Source: S34-282 sp034422075 (GTDB lineage: Bacteria; Chloroflexota; Dehalococcoidia; Lucifugimonadales; Australimonadaceae). Taken from it: 64,000 bases of DNA. Below are positions 51,920 to 60,824 of the stretch, piece after piece. The stretch is from the NCBI GenBank assembly GCA_034422075.1, contig DAOUJX010000060.1:1-64000 (forward strand). Direction: 5' to 3'. The notes beneath the pieces are model-generated. The model was not told the DNA's origin, made no database searches, and saw only the letters and a list, made by a program, of their open reading frames with translations. Position 1 is the stretch's first letter. Each line of letters begins with the position of its first letter. The position numbers and the translations under genes were made by a program.

Positions 51920-53482
51920 GTGACAGCGCGGCAGGATTCCTCAGACGAGGACAGCGTGGCCGATTTCGAGCGTGAGCTAGCGATGCTGCTCGATTGCCTC
52001 CCTCAGCGCCTTGCCGACGCGGTCGCACGCGAGCAAGGCGACGACGACTTGCTCGAGGTAGTCCTCGACCTGGGTCGCCTGCCGGAGGCGCGCTTTGCTG
52101 GACGAGCGGTCGCGCTGGCCGATGATGAGGTGACGGAGGCCGACCTAGAGCACGTGACGGTGCTCGTGGGGGAGTTTGGCGGCGACAACCGCGCCGGGCT
52201 TGAGCGCACGCTCCACCGCATCTCAGCCATCCGCAACCGCAGCGGCGCCGTTGTCGGCCTCACCTGCCGCGTCGGGCGCGCCGTCCATGGCTCCGCCGGA
52301 GCCATCGAGGACATCATCCTCTCCGGCAAGAGCGTGCTGCTCGTCGGGCGTCCCGGAGTTGGCAAGACGACGATGTTGCGCGAGACGGCGAGGGTCCTCG
52401 CCGACAAGCGCGTCATCATCGTCGATACGTCTAACGAGATTGCGGGTGACGGCGACATCCCGCATCCCGCCATCGGGCGTGCCCGCCGCCTGCAGGTGGC
52501 CATGCCGTCGCGCCAGCACGCCGTGATGATCGAGGCGGTGGAAAACCACATGCCTGAGGTCATCATCATCGACGAGATGGGGACGGAGGCGGAGGCACTA
52601 GCAGCGCGAACCATCGCCGAACGGGGGGTGCAACTCATCGCCACAGCGCACGGCAACACCCTCGAGAACCTGCTCGCCAACCCCACGCTCTCCGACCTCG
52701 TCGGCGGCGTCCACACCGTCACGCTGAGCGACGAGGAAGCGCGGCGGCGGCGCACGCAAAAGACGGTGTTGGAGCGCCGCGCCCCGCCTACGTTCGACGC
52801 GCTGGCCGAGATTCAGAGCTGGGCGCGCGTTGCCGTCCACCACGACGTCGCCCAGACCGTCGACCGCGTGCTGCGGGGGCAGACGGCGATGCCAGAGATA
52901 CGCACACTCATGCCCGACGGGGCCATCGAACGCAGCCACGCCGCTGCTCCGAAGAACGCGCCACCTGCTTCCGCTATGCAGGTGCGTGAGCCGAACGGCG
53001 ACACACCGGGGCAGGCGAGTCGCACGCTGCGCGTCTTCCCCTTTGGCGTCAGCACCGATCGCCTAGCATCGGAGGGGCGCATGTCCGGCTTGAGCGTCGT
53101 GACCGTGGATGCGCCGGATAGTGCGGACGTGGTCGTCACCACGAAGGCGCACTACCGGCGGCGGCCCCGGCCCATTCTCGCTGCCGAAGGGTTGGGCAAG
53201 CCCGTCTACGTGCTACGGCGCAACACCCTCGACCAGATTCGCTACTTCCTGCGCAGCCTCGCCGACCTGGACACGACCACCGACGATGCGACGGTCGCCG
53301 AGGCAGTTTCGGAAGCAGAGGCAGGCATTGAGCGCATCTCAAGGGGTGAGCACTCGGTCGAACTCGCCCCGCAAAGCGCGTTCGTGCGGCGCATTCAGCA
53401 TCGTGTGGCGGAACGCGCGCGGCGGCGCTCCGTCAGCGTCGGGCGCGAGCCGGAGCGTCGCGTTACCATCCTGGAAAGCTGA
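51920..53482 (+). CDS. SpoIIIAA-like AAA ATPase with R3H domain
   Basis: 520 residues. The ATPase core has GRPGVGKTTMLRETARVLAD, IIVDTSNEIAGDGDIPHPAI and IIIDEMGTEAEALAARTIAE, and the helix TAHGNTLENLLANPTLSDLV, as in plastid Ycf45 and bacterial SpoIIIAA-like R3H proteins. A variable middle (about 300-420) leads to a C-terminal R3H-like tail (RRIQHRVAERARRRSVSVGR). GTG start after GAAAGGAGG. The stop overlaps the tmk start. Confidence 0.82.
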   Translation: MTARQDSSDEDSVADFERELAMLLDCLPQRLADAVAREQGDDDLLEVVLDLGRLPEARFAGRAVALADDEVTEADLEHVTVLVGEFGGDNRAGLERTLHRISAIRNRSGAVVGLTCRVGRAVHGSAGAIEDIILSGKSVLLVGRPGVGKTTMLRETARVLADKRVIIVDTSNEIAGDGDIPHPAIGRARRLQVAMPSRQHAVMIEAVENHMPEVIIIDEMGTEAEALAARTIAERGVQLIATAHGNTLENLLANPTLSDLVGGVHTVTLSDEEARRRRTQKTVLERRAPPTFDALAEIQSWARVAVHHDVAQTVDRVLRGQTAMPEIRTLMPDGAIERSHAAAPKNAPPASAMQVREPNGDTPGQASRTLRVFPFGVSTDRLASEGRMSGLSVVTVDAPDSADVVVTTKAHYRRRPRPILAAEGLGKPVYVLRRNTLDQIRYFLRSLADLDTTTDDATVAEAVSEAEAGIERISRGEHSVELAPQSAFVRRIQHRVAERARRRSVSVGREPERRVTILES

Positions 53483-54111
53483 GCGGCCCCCTGTTCATCT
53501 CCTTTGAAGGCGGCGACGGCGTTGGCAAGAGCACTCAAGTCGAGTTGCTCGCCGCCCGGCTGCGCGCCCAGGGGCGCCGCATCGTCGTCGTCCACGAGCC
53601 GGGCGGCACGGAGCTGGGCGAATATCTGCGCGCCTGGCTGAAGGACGGGGCTCGCCCGCTGACGCCAGAGGCGGAGTTGCTGCTCTTTGCGGCTGCGCGC
53701 ACAGAGGTGGTGCGCCGCGTCATCGCCCCCGCGCTAGCCGACGGCACCACCGTCATCGCCGACCGCTACGCCGATTCGACCCGCGTCTACCAAGGTAGCG
53801 GACGCGGTATCGCCACCCGCCACGTCAAAGCTGCGCTCCGCATCGCCACGGGCGGTCTCGAGCCCTCGCTTACCATCCTGCTTGATCTCGACCCTCGTGA
53901 GGCGCAAGCCCGCGCCGCTACCCGCGATGCATCGATCGTGCGCCGTAGATTCGAGGATGCGGGGCTGGGTTTCCATCGCCGCATCCGGCGCGCCTTTCTG
54001 CGCCTCGCTGCCGCCGACCCTGTACGCTGGCGCGTCGTCTCTGCCGAGCTCCCCGAGTCAGAGGTGGCGGAGGCCGTGTGGAACGCTGTGCGGGAGCGGC
54101 TCACGCCCTAG
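53479..54111 (+). CDS. tmk: Thymidylate kinase, apparently CTG-initiated
   Basis: Phosphorylates dTMP; 210 residues. The P-loop FISFEGGDGVGKST must be included for activity, yet no ATG, GTG or TTG occurs between the upstream in-frame stop (53347) and the P-loop; the first such codon is TTG 53545, after it. CTG 53479 overlaps the preceding TGA, so coupled initiation at CTG is the best reading (CTG 53491 is the alternative). The VHEPGGTELGE, ADRYADSTRVYQGSGRG and the LID region are present. Confidence 0.9.
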   Translation: MSGPLFISFEGGDGVGKSTQVELLAARLRAQGRRIVVVHEPGGTELGEYLRAWLKDGARPLTPEAELLLFAAARTEVVRRVIAPALADGTTVIADRYADSTRVYQGSGRGIATRHVKAALRIATGGLEPSLTILLDLDPREAQARAATRDASIVRRRFEDAGLGFHRRIRRAFLRLAAADPVRWRVVSAELPESEVAEAVWNAVRERLTP

Positions 54112-54832
54112 CGCCCAGCGGGGATTTGGCCGGCATGCCGGCACGCCTCGGGTACGCAGTCGGCGTTGCGCGGGCCTTCTCTACCAGCACGAGGTGGCGG
54201 GCGCGGAGACCAGGGACGAGAGCACGCTCTACGCTAAGTAGGCGGCCGCCCAGCCGCTCCAGCGCAACCCCAGCGTCCTGCGACGCCCGTGCGTCTGCGC
54301 CGCGGTAGGCAATGGCCAGCCCGCCCACTCGCACGAACGGCAGCGTCAACTCCAGCACCGTAGGCAGTGGACCGAGGGCGCGCGCCGTCGCAACGTCGAA
54401 CCGTTCGCGGTAGGCATCGCGGTGCGCCACGGCCTCTGCACGCTCAGCCAGCACATCGGCGCCCGCCAGCGCGAGTGCGCCCAACGCCTCGACTAGGAAC
54501 GCGGCCTTCTTGGCCGTAGCCTCGACAAGCGTGAGCGTCCAGGCGGGACACGCGATCTTCAGCGCCAGCCCCGGCAGCCCGGCGCCTGAGCCCACGTCAA
54601 TGATGCGCGAGGCATCCGGCACCCGCCGCTCGATGGCGGGCAGTGCGGCGAGCGAGTCGAGCACGTGTGAGCGCCAGAAATCGTCCAAGGCGGCACGCGA
54701 GGTCAGGTTGAGGCGCGCGTTCCATTCGGTAAGTTGGTCATGAAACGCCGCAAACTCCCCTACCTGCGCATTGCTCAACTGCACCCCCATACGGGCGGCA
54801 TCGGAGGCGAATGAGGAAGGAGGCGTGCTCAC
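54101..54832 (-). CDS. rsmG: 16S rRNA m7G methyltransferase RsmG
   Basis: Methylates G527 of 16S rRNA; 243 residues from GTG 54832. FHDQLTEWNARLNLTS, FWRSHVLDSLAAL, the SAM motif IIDVGSGAGLPGLALKIACP and the AKKAAFL/ATARALGPL segments match. Faces tmk tail to tail with 11 bases of overlap. Confidence 0.93.
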   Translation of the reverse strand: MSTPPSSFASDAARMGVQLSNAQVGEFAAFHDQLTEWNARLNLTSRAALDDFWRSHVLDSLAALPAIERRVPDASRIIDVGSGAGLPGLALKIACPAWTLTLVEATAKKAAFLVEALGALALAGADVLAERAEAVAHRDAYRERFDVATARALGPLPTVLELTLPFVRVGGLAIAYRGADARASQDAGVALERLGGRLLSVERALVPGLRARHLVLVEKARATPTAYPRRAGMPAKSPLGARA

Positions 54833-54922
54833 AAGCGCGCATCCTAGCAATGGCAGCCACCCGTTGGTATCATCTCGACGGCCGTCGCACCGGAAGAAGT
54901 ATCGCCGCGACGCGGAGGGGTT

Positions 54923-55168
54923 ATGGCGAACACACGCGCATTCCTGCTTATCGAAACGCAGGTTGGCAAGACCAAGGATGTTGTTGCCGGCCTCTCTGGC
55001 ATAGACGAAGTCGTCTCGGTTGACGTCGTAACCGGCCCGTACGATGTCATCGCCACGATCGAGGCGCCCGACCTCAGCTCCATAGGCGATGTCGTCACCA
55101 GCCGCGTCCACGGCATCGGCGGCATTGGGCGCACGGTCACCTGCCTCGCCGTCGGCGACGGCGCGTAG
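54923..55168 (+). CDS. Stand-alone AsnC/Lrp ligand-binding (RAM) domain protein
   Basis: 81 residues: AFLLIETQVGKTKDVVAGLS, VDVVTGPYDVIATIEA and RTVTCLAV form the alpha/beta RAM domain. There is no helix-turn-helix, so it is the single-domain type that binds amino acids or forms regulatory oligomers. Four bases before the HIT gene. Confidence 0.88.
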   Translation: MANTRAFLLIETQVGKTKDVVAGLSGIDEVVSVDVVTGPYDVIATIEAPDLSSIGDVVTSRVHGIGGIGRTVTCLAVGDGA

Positions 55169-55172
55169 CACT

Positions 55173-55520
55173 GTGCCGGAGGACGACTGCATCTTCTGCA
55201 AGATCGCCGCTGGCCACGTGCCCTCCCAGAAGGTCTACGAGGACGGCGAGGTGGTCGCCTTTCCCGATATCCATCCCTTAGCGCCCGTCCATCTGCTCGT
55301 CATCCCACGGCGGCATGTCGGCGCGCTTGCCGACGCCGATGGCGATTCGCGCGCCCTTGCGGGACGCTGCTTTGCTGCGGCGGTCGAGGTTGCATACGCC
55401 GCTGGTCTTGCCGAGGGCGGCTACCGCCTCGTTGCCAACCAGGGCGCCAATGCAGGACAAGAGGTAGCACACCTCCACATTCACGTCCTCGGCGGTCGGT
55501 CACTCGGCAGTCTCGGCTAG
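55173..55520 (+). CDS. HIT family protein (HinT/Ap4A hydrolase-like)
   Basis: 115 residues. CIFCKIAAGHVPSQKVYEDG, HLLVIPRRHVGAL and the HIT triad HLHIHVLGG place it in the HinT branch of purine-nucleotide phosphoramidases or Ap4A hydrolases. GTG 55173 start, immediately after the RAM gene. Confidence 0.92.
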   Translation: MPEDDCIFCKIAAGHVPSQKVYEDGEVVAFPDIHPLAPVHLLVIPRRHVGALADADGDSRALAGRCFAAAVEVAYAAGLAEGGYRLVANQGANAGQEVAHLHIHVLGGRSLGSLG

Positions 55521-55522
55521 TC

Positions 55523-56110
55523 ATGGCGCTCAGCAGCGGCCTGCCCGCTCCCCTTCAATCCCGTCTTGCCGCACTTCCCGCCGGGCTGCGCGACCATATC
55601 GAACGCGTGCGCTCAATCGCCCGCTCACTCGCCGCAACGCACGGCGCCGATGCGGTAGTTGCCGACCTGACGGCAGCCGCCCACGACGTTGCGCGCCACC
55701 TGCCGGGCGCGCACCTGGTCGAGGAGGCAGAGCGGTTGGGGCTGGCTGTGAGCGACTTGGAGCGCCGGCACCCCGTCCTGCTTCACGGTCCCGTCGGCGC
55801 AGCATGGCTGCGCAACGACGGCGCTATCGATGACCCCGAGGTGTTGGAGGGCGTCCACTGGCACACCACCGGCCATCCCGCTCTTGCACCGGTAGGCCGG
55901 GTCGTCTTCCTCGCAGACAAACTCGACCCCGCGAAGGCGCAAGCCTACCCCTATCAGGAAGAGGTACGCGAGCGCGCATTCGCCAGTCTTGAAGAAGGCA
56001 TGCTCGCCTTCCTCGAGGGAGCGCTGCGCCAACACCTAGAGGACGGGGGCGTCGTCCACCCCGCCGCCAACGACACGCGCAACGCCCTGCTACTGGGCAT
56101 GGCGTGCTAG
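55523..56110 (+). CDS. YqeK-like HD-domain hydrolase
   Basis: 195 residues. The HD motif is in AAAHDVARHLPG, with RDHIERVRSIARSLA before and HGPVGAAWLRN, HTTGHPALAPVGRVVFLADK after: the arrangement of YqeK, a symmetrical Ap4A hydrolase. Two bases after the HIT gene. Confidence 0.8.
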   Translation: MALSSGLPAPLQSRLAALPAGLRDHIERVRSIARSLAATHGADAVVADLTAAAHDVARHLPGAHLVEEAERLGLAVSDLERRHPVLLHGPVGAAWLRNDGAIDDPEVLEGVHWHTTGHPALAPVGRVVFLADKLDPAKAQAYPYQEEVRERAFASLEEGMLAFLEGALRQHLEDGGVVHPAANDTRNALLLGMAC

Positions 56111-56129
56111 GCGCGGTAGCCGATAGCCG

Positions 56130-56759
56130 CTACTCCTTGTGCGCCCCCCAGCGGTTCCAGTGCGCCACTTCTGACACCGGACGCCGCGTCGTCGAGCCAT
56201 AGCGCTCCTTGTCCGGGTAGCCCACCGGCAGCGTCGCCATCAAGTCGACGTTGTCGGGCACGCCGAGCAACTCTCGTATCTCATCTTCGTGGCTGAGGCC
56301 GAGCATCGTGAGCACGGAGCCGATGCCGAGACCGCGTGCGGCAAGCAGCATGTTCTGCACCGCCGGGTAGATGGACGACCCTGCCATAGGGCTGGTCGGC
56401 TTGGGCGAACCCTCCGGGCGGACGTTGCACGGGAAGATGATGGCCGGCACCTTTTCGAACGTCTCAACGAGCGGCTTGAGGCGCGGGAAGGGCATCTCAT
56501 CGCCCGGCTGCATACGCGCCAGCGCCTGCTCGTACATGTGACCGAACTGCTCCTTGGCCAACTCGGCGATGCGGCCGATCAAGGCGGGGTCGGTAACGAC
56601 GATGAACGACCACATCTGGCGGTTGCCGCCACTGGGCGCCTTGGTGCCCGCCTCGACGATGCGGCGCAGCACGTCGTCCGGCACCGGATCCGGTTTTAGC
56701 GAGCGAATCGCCCGCTGGGAGTAGAGCGCCTCAAAAAGCCCTATCTCTTGCTCAGCCAC
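56130..56759 (-). CDS. Nitroreductase family FMN oxidoreductase
   Basis: 209 residues from GTG 56759 with AGGAGG six bases upstream. YSQRAIRSLKPDPVPDDVL, APSGGNRQMWSFIVVTD and AVQNMLLAARGLGIGSVLTM, then LPVGYPDKERYG, are family landmarks. Reduces quinone- or nitro-type substrates or dehalogenates; the substrate is unknown. Confidence 0.88.
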   Translation of the reverse strand: MAEQEIGLFEALYSQRAIRSLKPDPVPDDVLRRIVEAGTKAPSGGNRQMWSFIVVTDPALIGRIAELAKEQFGHMYEQALARMQPGDEMPFPRLKPLVETFEKVPAIIFPCNVRPEGSPKPTSPMAGSSIYPAVQNMLLAARGLGIGSVLTMLGLSHEDEIRELLGVPDNVDLMATLPVGYPDKERYGSTTRRPVSEVAHWNRWGAHKE

Positions 56760-56820
56760 GTAAAGCCTCCTAGGGAATACCAGCCTCTGCGCACAGTTTA
56801 GCGCGCGGGGCGAAAAGGGG

Positions 56821-58512
56821 TTAGGGCACCATCGCACGCACCAGCTCCGCCACATCGTCCGGAGCGGCGGTTTGGGTGGCACCGTCAAGACGGTGGCGCA
56901 GCTCGACGACGCCATCGCGCAGGTTGCGCGGGCTGACGACTAAGCGCACGGGCAGGCCGATGAGATCGGCGTCGTTGAACTTGACTCCTGGCGACTCCTC
57001 GCGGTCATCGTAGAGCACGTCGAGACCGGCATCGCGCAATCGGGCGTACAAGTGCTCGGCGGCCTCGCGCACCTGCGGCTGTTCGACGTTCAGCGCGACG
57101 AGGTGCGCGTCGTAAGGCGCGATGGGCGCTGGGAAGACGATGCCGCGCTCATCGTGGTTCTGCTCAATTGCGGCGGCAAGGACGCGCGAGACGCCAATGC
57201 CGTAGCAGCCCATGACGACGGGCTGAAGCGCACCCCGCTCGTCGGTGAAATCGGCGCCGAGCGCCTCAGAGTAGAAGGTGCCGAGCTTGAAGACATGGCC
57301 GACCTCGATGCCGCGCACGGCCTTGAGCGTGCCGCCGCCTGGCGCGCCGTGCCCCTCTTGCGCCGTCGCGATGTCAACGACCTCGTCCACGCTGAAGTCG
57401 CGCGGGTAGTTGGCGTTGCGATAGTGCTTGCCCTTGACATTGGCGCCGACTGCAAAGTTTGCCCCTTGGAGCACCGACCTATCGCCGAGCGTGCGCACGC
57501 CGCTCAGGCCTATGGGCGAGCAGTAGCCTGCAAGCAGCCCCGCCTCGCGCGATTCCTCCTCCGTCGCCAAGCGCAACTCGTTGGCGCGCAAATGGTTCTT
57601 GAGCTTGACCTCATTCACCTCCAGGTCGCCGCGGATGGTCACGAGGAGCGTGGTATCGTCAGCACGGTAGAACACGGCCTTGAGCGTCTGTGCCTGCGAG
57701 ATGTGCAGGAATTCTGCGAGTGCGGCGATGGTCTGCACACCCGGCGTGTCGACCACTTCGAGCACCAGCGGCTCGCCCTCCGGCGCCTTGGGCGGTACGG
57801 ACACCGCGCGCTCCACGTTGGCCGCATAGCCCGTTTCCTCGCATACCAGCACGACGTCCTCGCCGTTTTCGGCAGGCATGATGAACTCGTGGGAGTCCTT
57901 GCCGCCGATGGCGCCGCTGTCGGCCTCGACCGCAATCGTCGGCAGCCCGCAGCGGCGGAAGATGTTGCGGTAGGCCTCGGCAACACGGTCGTAGGAGGCG
58001 TCCAGACCCTCGGTGTCGGCGTCGAAGGAGTAGGCGTCCTTCATGTCGAACTCGCGCCCCCGCAGCAAACCCGCGCGGGGGCGCGGCTCGTCGCGGAACT
58101 TCGTCTGTATCTGGTAGATGAGCAACGGGAGGTCGCGGTAGGAGGAGGCGTTGACCTTGACGATGCTGCTCACCACCTCTTCGTGCGTCGGAGCGAGGAC
58201 GAGGGGCCGCTCGCGCCTGTCGTAGAGGCGAAAGAGGATGGGGCCAACGGATGCGTCGCGCCCTGTCGCTTGCCAGAGTTCGAGGGGTTGGAGCGCCGGC
58301 ATGCGCACCTCTTGGCCGCCCGCGGCGTCCATCTCCTCGCGGATGATGCGCTCTATCTTGTGGAGCGAGCGAAGGGCGAGGGGAAGGTACGAGTACACAC
58401 CGGTGGCGACCTGCTGCATCATGCCCGCGCGCAGCATCAGGCGATGGCTGATGGTCTCTGCCTCGCCCGGCTCCTCGCGCAGCGTCTTGGAGAGCAGCCG
58501 CGATACGCGCAT
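56821..58512 (-). CDS. proS: Prolyl-tRNA synthetase, bacterial type
   Basis: 563 residues. Class II motif 1 and the QEVRMPALQPLELWQATGRD, motif 2 FRDEPRPRAGLLRGREFDMKDAYSFD, the inserted editing domain (about 230-380) and motif 3 VMGCYGIGVSRVLAAAIEQN are visible; the anticodon-binding domain is C-terminal. Starts at ATG 58512 and is followed in the same direction by no close gene. Confidence 0.95.
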   Translation of the reverse strand: MRVSRLLSKTLREEPGEAETISHRLMLRAGMMQQVATGVYSYLPLALRSLHKIERIIREEMDAAGGQEVRMPALQPLELWQATGRDASVGPILFRLYDRRERPLVLAPTHEEVVSSIVKVNASSYRDLPLLIYQIQTKFRDEPRPRAGLLRGREFDMKDAYSFDADTEGLDASYDRVAEAYRNIFRRCGLPTIAVEADSGAIGGKDSHEFIMPAENGEDVVLVCEETGYAANVERAVSVPPKAPEGEPLVLEVVDTPGVQTIAALAEFLHISQAQTLKAVFYRADDTTLLVTIRGDLEVNEVKLKNHLRANELRLATEEESREAGLLAGYCSPIGLSGVRTLGDRSVLQGANFAVGANVKGKHYRNANYPRDFSVDEVVDIATAQEGHGAPGGGTLKAVRGIEVGHVFKLGTFYSEALGADFTDERGALQPVVMGCYGIGVSRVLAAAIEQNHDERGIVFPAPIAPYDAHLVALNVEQPQVREAAEHLYARLRDAGLDVLYDDREESPGVKFNDADLIGLPVRLVVSPRNLRDGVVELRHRLDGATQTAAPDDVAELVRAMVP

Positions 58513-58515
58513 TGG

Positions 58516-59145
58516 CTAGTGCATCGGTGAGAACTCGGCGGGAATCAGCACCTTGTTCTCCTGGCGCAGCATCCATCCAGTGGTCGAGGGCTGCGGAGGC
58601 CAGTGCTCCTCCTTCGCCGCCGAATCCGCCCGCAAGCGGGTACGCTCGTCCAGGCTGTCGTAGGGCCACATGTGGTAGAGCTTGTTGAGATTGGAGGCGT
58701 TGGTCCACAGACCGGCGAGCGGCGAGTACTTCTCGCGCGCTTCCGCTGCCTTCTCCCACCGCTTGACCACCTCGCCGATGGTGCCGGGCATGTAGGTGTA
58801 GGTGCGCAACTCGTAGTAGTTGCCGAGCTTCTGCGGCCCTGTCCATTCGCGCATCCACGGGGTCGACGCGAGCAGCTCCGACTCCATGGAGAGGATCATG
58901 TCGCCCCCCCCGGGAGGCCACTTGCCCGACGTGTCGGCGGCGAGCGCCTTGCGCGTGCTTTCGATGTGGGCAAGGCTGTCGTAGGGCCAAATGTGGATGA
59001 CCTGGTTCAGGATGCCAACCTCGGTGTGCCAGAAGCCGCCGAGGCGCGAGTACTGCTCGCGCACCGCGAGCGCCTCGCCGAAGAACTTCTCGTACTCAGG
59101 CACGGAGCCCGGCTTGAGCGTATAGGTGCGCAGGTCGTAGATCAT
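58516..59145 (-). CDS. NIPSNAP family protein
   Basis: 209 residues with two tandem NIPSNAP domains: YDLRTYTLKPGSVPEYEKFF and ELRTYTYMPGTIGEVVKRWE, each ending in a IHIWPYDSL/YHMWPYDSL motif. The fold is a dimeric ferredoxin-like barrel; function in bacteria is unclear. Start ATG 59145 follows GGAGCGCGCC. It ends 3 bases before proS. Confidence 0.9.
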   Translation of the reverse strand: MIYDLRTYTLKPGSVPEYEKFFGEALAVREQYSRLGGFWHTEVGILNQVIHIWPYDSLAHIESTRKALAADTSGKWPPGGGDMILSMESELLASTPWMREWTGPQKLGNYYELRTYTYMPGTIGEVVKRWEKAAEAREKYSPLAGLWTNASNLNKLYHMWPYDSLDERTRLRADSAAKEEHWPPQPSTTGWMLRQENKVLIPAEFSPMH

Positions 59146-59214
59146 GGCGCGCTCCAGCGGAAGGGTCGGGGCGTAGGCTAGTGCGCGGACGCGCATGCGT
59201 CAAACGTACGAGCC

Positions 59215-59928
59215 CTAGCCGCCGTCCGCGCTGAGCGAGAGAAGAACCTCCGTATGCACCTCGTCGGCGAGGCTGACGACGATGCGGGCGCTGGGGACGG
59301 GCAAGCTAAGTTGTGCCCACGTCCACGTCGTGCGGCCCACCACGAATACCACCTTGCCGTCGTCCCGCGCCTCAACGTCGAAGGTCAGCGGCGTCTCTAT
59401 GCCCTTGATCGTTAGCGTGCCCTCCACCTGCGCCGTCACCTCTTCGCCCTCCCCAAAGCCTGCGGGCAACGGTGTCAAGTCGCCGAAGCTTATCGTCGCG
59501 TAGCGATCGCTGGGGAACATGACGGAGCGAATGTAGCGGTCGCGATTCGTCTGGTCGCTCGTCATGCTGTGCAGGTCGATGGTGATCTCCGAGGCGGCCC
59601 CATCGAGCCGCACCTCGCCGCTGAGGCCCTCCGTACGGATGACAGCGTCGAATGGCAGCGGCACCGTCGTCAACTCTTCACGAACGGTGAAGGTGGCCTC
59701 CGAGCCATCGCCGACATTGAAAACAACACCCTCGACCTGCCCCATTGTGCGGGGCGCAGGGGGCGCGGCGGTAGGCGTATCGGCGGGCACGAGGCGCGTG
59801 GGGGTCGGGGTGGGCGCGGGGGCGGTTGGCGTCGGCGTGGGGTCGCCGCCACATGCCGCCACGGCCAGCAATATGGCTGAGACGACGGCAGCGCTGAACA
59901 GGCACGCGATCCTCGGCAGTGGTCGCAT
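59215..59928 (-). CDS. YceI-like lipoprotein
   Basis: 237 residues. A signal peptide with lipobox LAVAACGGD, a Thr/Pro linker (about 30-60), then a YceI lipocalin-like barrel (SDQTNRDRYIRSVMFPSDRY, TLTIKGIETPLTFDVEA). YceI proteins bind isoprenoid-like lipids. Confidence 0.85.
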   Translation of the reverse strand: MRPLPRIACLFSAAVVSAILLAVAACGGDPTPTPTAPAPTPTPTRLVPADTPTAAPPAPRTMGQVEGVVFNVGDGSEATFTVREELTTVPLPFDAVIRTEGLSGEVRLDGAASEITIDLHSMTSDQTNRDRYIRSVMFPSDRYATISFGDLTPLPAGFGEGEEVTAQVEGTLTIKGIETPLTFDVEARDDGKVVFVVGRTTWTWAQLSLPVPSARIVVSLADEVHTEVLLSLSADGG

Positions 59929-59940
59929 CGATTCGCTCCC

Positions 59941-60426
59941 TTACGCCTGTCCCGCGAGCGTAACGCTCGAGCGGGGAGGCAGTTCCAATCGTCCGCTCTC
60001 GGTGTCGCCGTGCCGTGCCAAGCCTGTTCCGACAGCAACTGCGACGAGCAGCGCCGCGAGCACCACCAGCCTGCGCTCGGCGACGGCGGCGCCCGACACG
60101 TAGGGCGTCAGCAGCGCCAGCGAGCCAAATGCGAGCGCGGCGATGGGAACGGTAAACGAAATCATACGCTCCAACTGGCCCTCCAGGGCAACTGCAATGA
60201 GCACCCAGACGATGAAGCCGAGCAGATGGCCGCCGGCAAACCAGCGCAGCGAGTGGGGGCGCGCCCAAGCCCACTGCCTCCACGCGCCGCTGGCGACGGA
60301 AAGCGCAAGCACTCCTGCAACGACACTGGCAGTGTTGAAGAGCGCGTCTGAGGGCGAGCGCAAGGGGAGCGACAGCAAGGCCGCCGCCACCGCCACAAGC
60401 CCGCCTACCAAGAGAGACGCATTCAT
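59941..60426 (-). CDS. Small membrane protein
   Basis: 161 residues with about five hydrophobic helices. SPSDALFNTASVVAGVLALS and FAGGHLLGFIVWVLIAVALE are the clearest segments. It precedes the YceI-like gene by 12 bases, a likely operon. Function unknown. Confidence 0.6.
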   Translation of the reverse strand: MNASLLVGGLVAVAAALLSLPLRSPSDALFNTASVVAGVLALSVASGAWRQWAWARPHSLRWFAGGHLLGFIVWVLIAVALEGQLERMISFTVPIAALAFGSLALLTPYVSGAAVAERRLVVLAALLVAVAVGTGLARHGDTESGRLELPPRSSVTLAGQA

Positions 60427-60478
60427 CCGCGCGCTACCCCATGTTGACAGGCCAGTGCAGCGGAGGACGGAGGGATGG

Positions 60479-60727
60479 CTACTGCGCCTTGTCCAGGCGC
60501 TTCATGAGCCGCGACTTGCGGCGTGCCGCGTTGTTGCGGTGGACGATGCCCTTGCTCGCAGCGCGGTCAAGAGCGGAAGACGCTGCCTGCACGACGGTGG
60601 ATGCGGCCTCGTTGCCGGCCTCGATCGCGGCCAGCGCCTTCTTGACCGCCGTGCGCGTGCCGGAGCGGAACTTTCGATTGACGAGGCGCTTGCGCTCTTG
60701 CACACGCGCCGCCTTTCTTGCGGGCAC
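60479..60727 (-). CDS. rpsT: Small ribosomal subunit protein bS20
   Basis: 82 residues from GTG 60727 with AAGGAG upstream. The helical, basic ARKAARVQERKRLVNRKFRS and GIVHRNNAARRKSRLMKRLD are bS20 signatures. Confidence 0.93.
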   Translation of the reverse strand: MPARKAARVQERKRLVNRKFRSGTRTAVKKALAAIEAGNEAASTVVQAASSALDRAASKGIVHRNNAARRKSRLMKRLDKAQ

Positions 60728-60824
60728 TGCTGATTTCTCCTTGCCGAATGTGCAACGCCCATTATAGGGCATATGGAAGGGCCCCCGCGCCAACCCCCTC
60801 CAAGAGCGGAGGCTGCACTCTTGC

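Noticed and set aside
57052..58530. A 492-codon open frame on the + strand opposite proS
   Set aside because: It is antisense to a clear prolyl-tRNA synthetase and reflects GC-rich codon bias; the composition (Ala, Val, His, Arg rich) is not protein-like.
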